19,467 nt of DNA from Euperipatoides rowelli. Taxonomy: Eukaryota; Onychophora; Udeonychophora; Euonychophora; Peripatopsidae. A program made the translations under genes and the position numbers. Where the stretch lies: assembly GCA_003024985.2 (NCBI GenBank), contig PXIH01S0015659.1; one strand, 5' to 3'. Of this stretch, positions 19,190 through 19,467 are shown one piece after another (within the stretch, counting starts at the first letter, position 1; every line of letters starts with the position of its first letter). Below the pieces are notes generated by a model, which saw only the letters and a program-made list of their open reading frames with translations, ran no database searches and was not told the origin of the DNA.

Positions 19190-19366
19190 ATTACAGTACG
19201 TTCATATAAAAAATATATCAAACAATATTACAGGGCTAATATCAATTTTTTTATGCATAGGAATAACAAGGTGAACATAAATAAAATTAAGGCCCACAAG
19301 TTTCCCCCAACTGTGGAAATTTTACCAACTAGAAATAGATTGGTAAGATTGAATTTTATTGGGCAG

Positions 19367-19467
19367 GTGATGATGATGATGAAAATGATGATGATGATGA
19401 TGATGATGATGATGCTGGTGTTGATGCTGATGATGATGACGAAGATGATGACAATGACAATGATGAT
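19367..19467. repeat. (GAT)n / (TGA)n microsatellite, interrupted
   Basis: Mostly GAT triplets with interruptions (GAAAAT, GCTGGTGTT, GACGAA, GACAAT) run to the end of the window, where the tract is cut off. In one frame it would encode polyaspartate, but no flanking gene supports that. Confidence 0.95.

Overview
The window looks like AT-rich nuclear DNA from an animal, probably an invertebrate, although nothing in it fixes the lineage. There are no operons, no ribosome binding sites and no intact long reading frame. Almost everything recognisable is a decayed mobile element: non-LTR retrotransposons, DNA transposons that carry no visible transposase, tRNA-derived SINEs, a probable LTR-element remnant and microsatellites. 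I found no host protein-coding gene and no conventional tRNA or rRNA gene.

Layout. Positions 1-82 are a pure (ATCT)n microsatellite. From there to about 7110 lies LINE-A, an almost full-length minus-strand non-LTR retrotransposon of the L1/Tx1 type. It has ORF1 with a damaged zinc knuckle, and ORF2 with an APE-type endonuclease, a reverse transcriptase with a YADD box, and a C-terminal region with a GGGINL motif. Two things interrupt it: a 696-bp hAT-like element with perfect 8-bp target duplications (5616-6311), and a near-perfect 298-bp palindrome over the ORF1/ORF2 junction (3816-4113). An LTR-like segment may also lie in its 3' part (89-563). From about 7115 to about 11500 lies LINE-B, an older and more diverged relative in the same orientation. 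It ends abruptly inside the RT domain exactly where LINE-A begins, so LINE-A probably inserted into LINE-B. LINE-B itself carries a 942-bp TTAA-flanked, piggyBac-like element (7680-8621).

To the right, 11916-13600 holds plus-strand fragments that look like gag and aspartic protease of an LTR-type retroelement. A tRNA-derived SINE follows (about 13628-13935), then about 2.8 kb of featureless AT-rich DNA, a small endonuclease fragment of RTE-like character (16769-16975, minus), a possible retroposed 3' end (about 17040-17420), a second tRNA-like SINE (18461-18600), a plus-strand C-terminal fragment of a third LINE (18735-19189), and a (GAT)n microsatellite at the end.

The genes do not act together as a pathway. 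The logic is historical: LINE-B came first, then LINE-A and the piggyBac-like element entered it, then the hAT-like element entered LINE-A. For both DNA transposons, removing the element and one target copy restores one continuous protein alignment across the junction, which makes the nesting unusually well supported by sequence alone.
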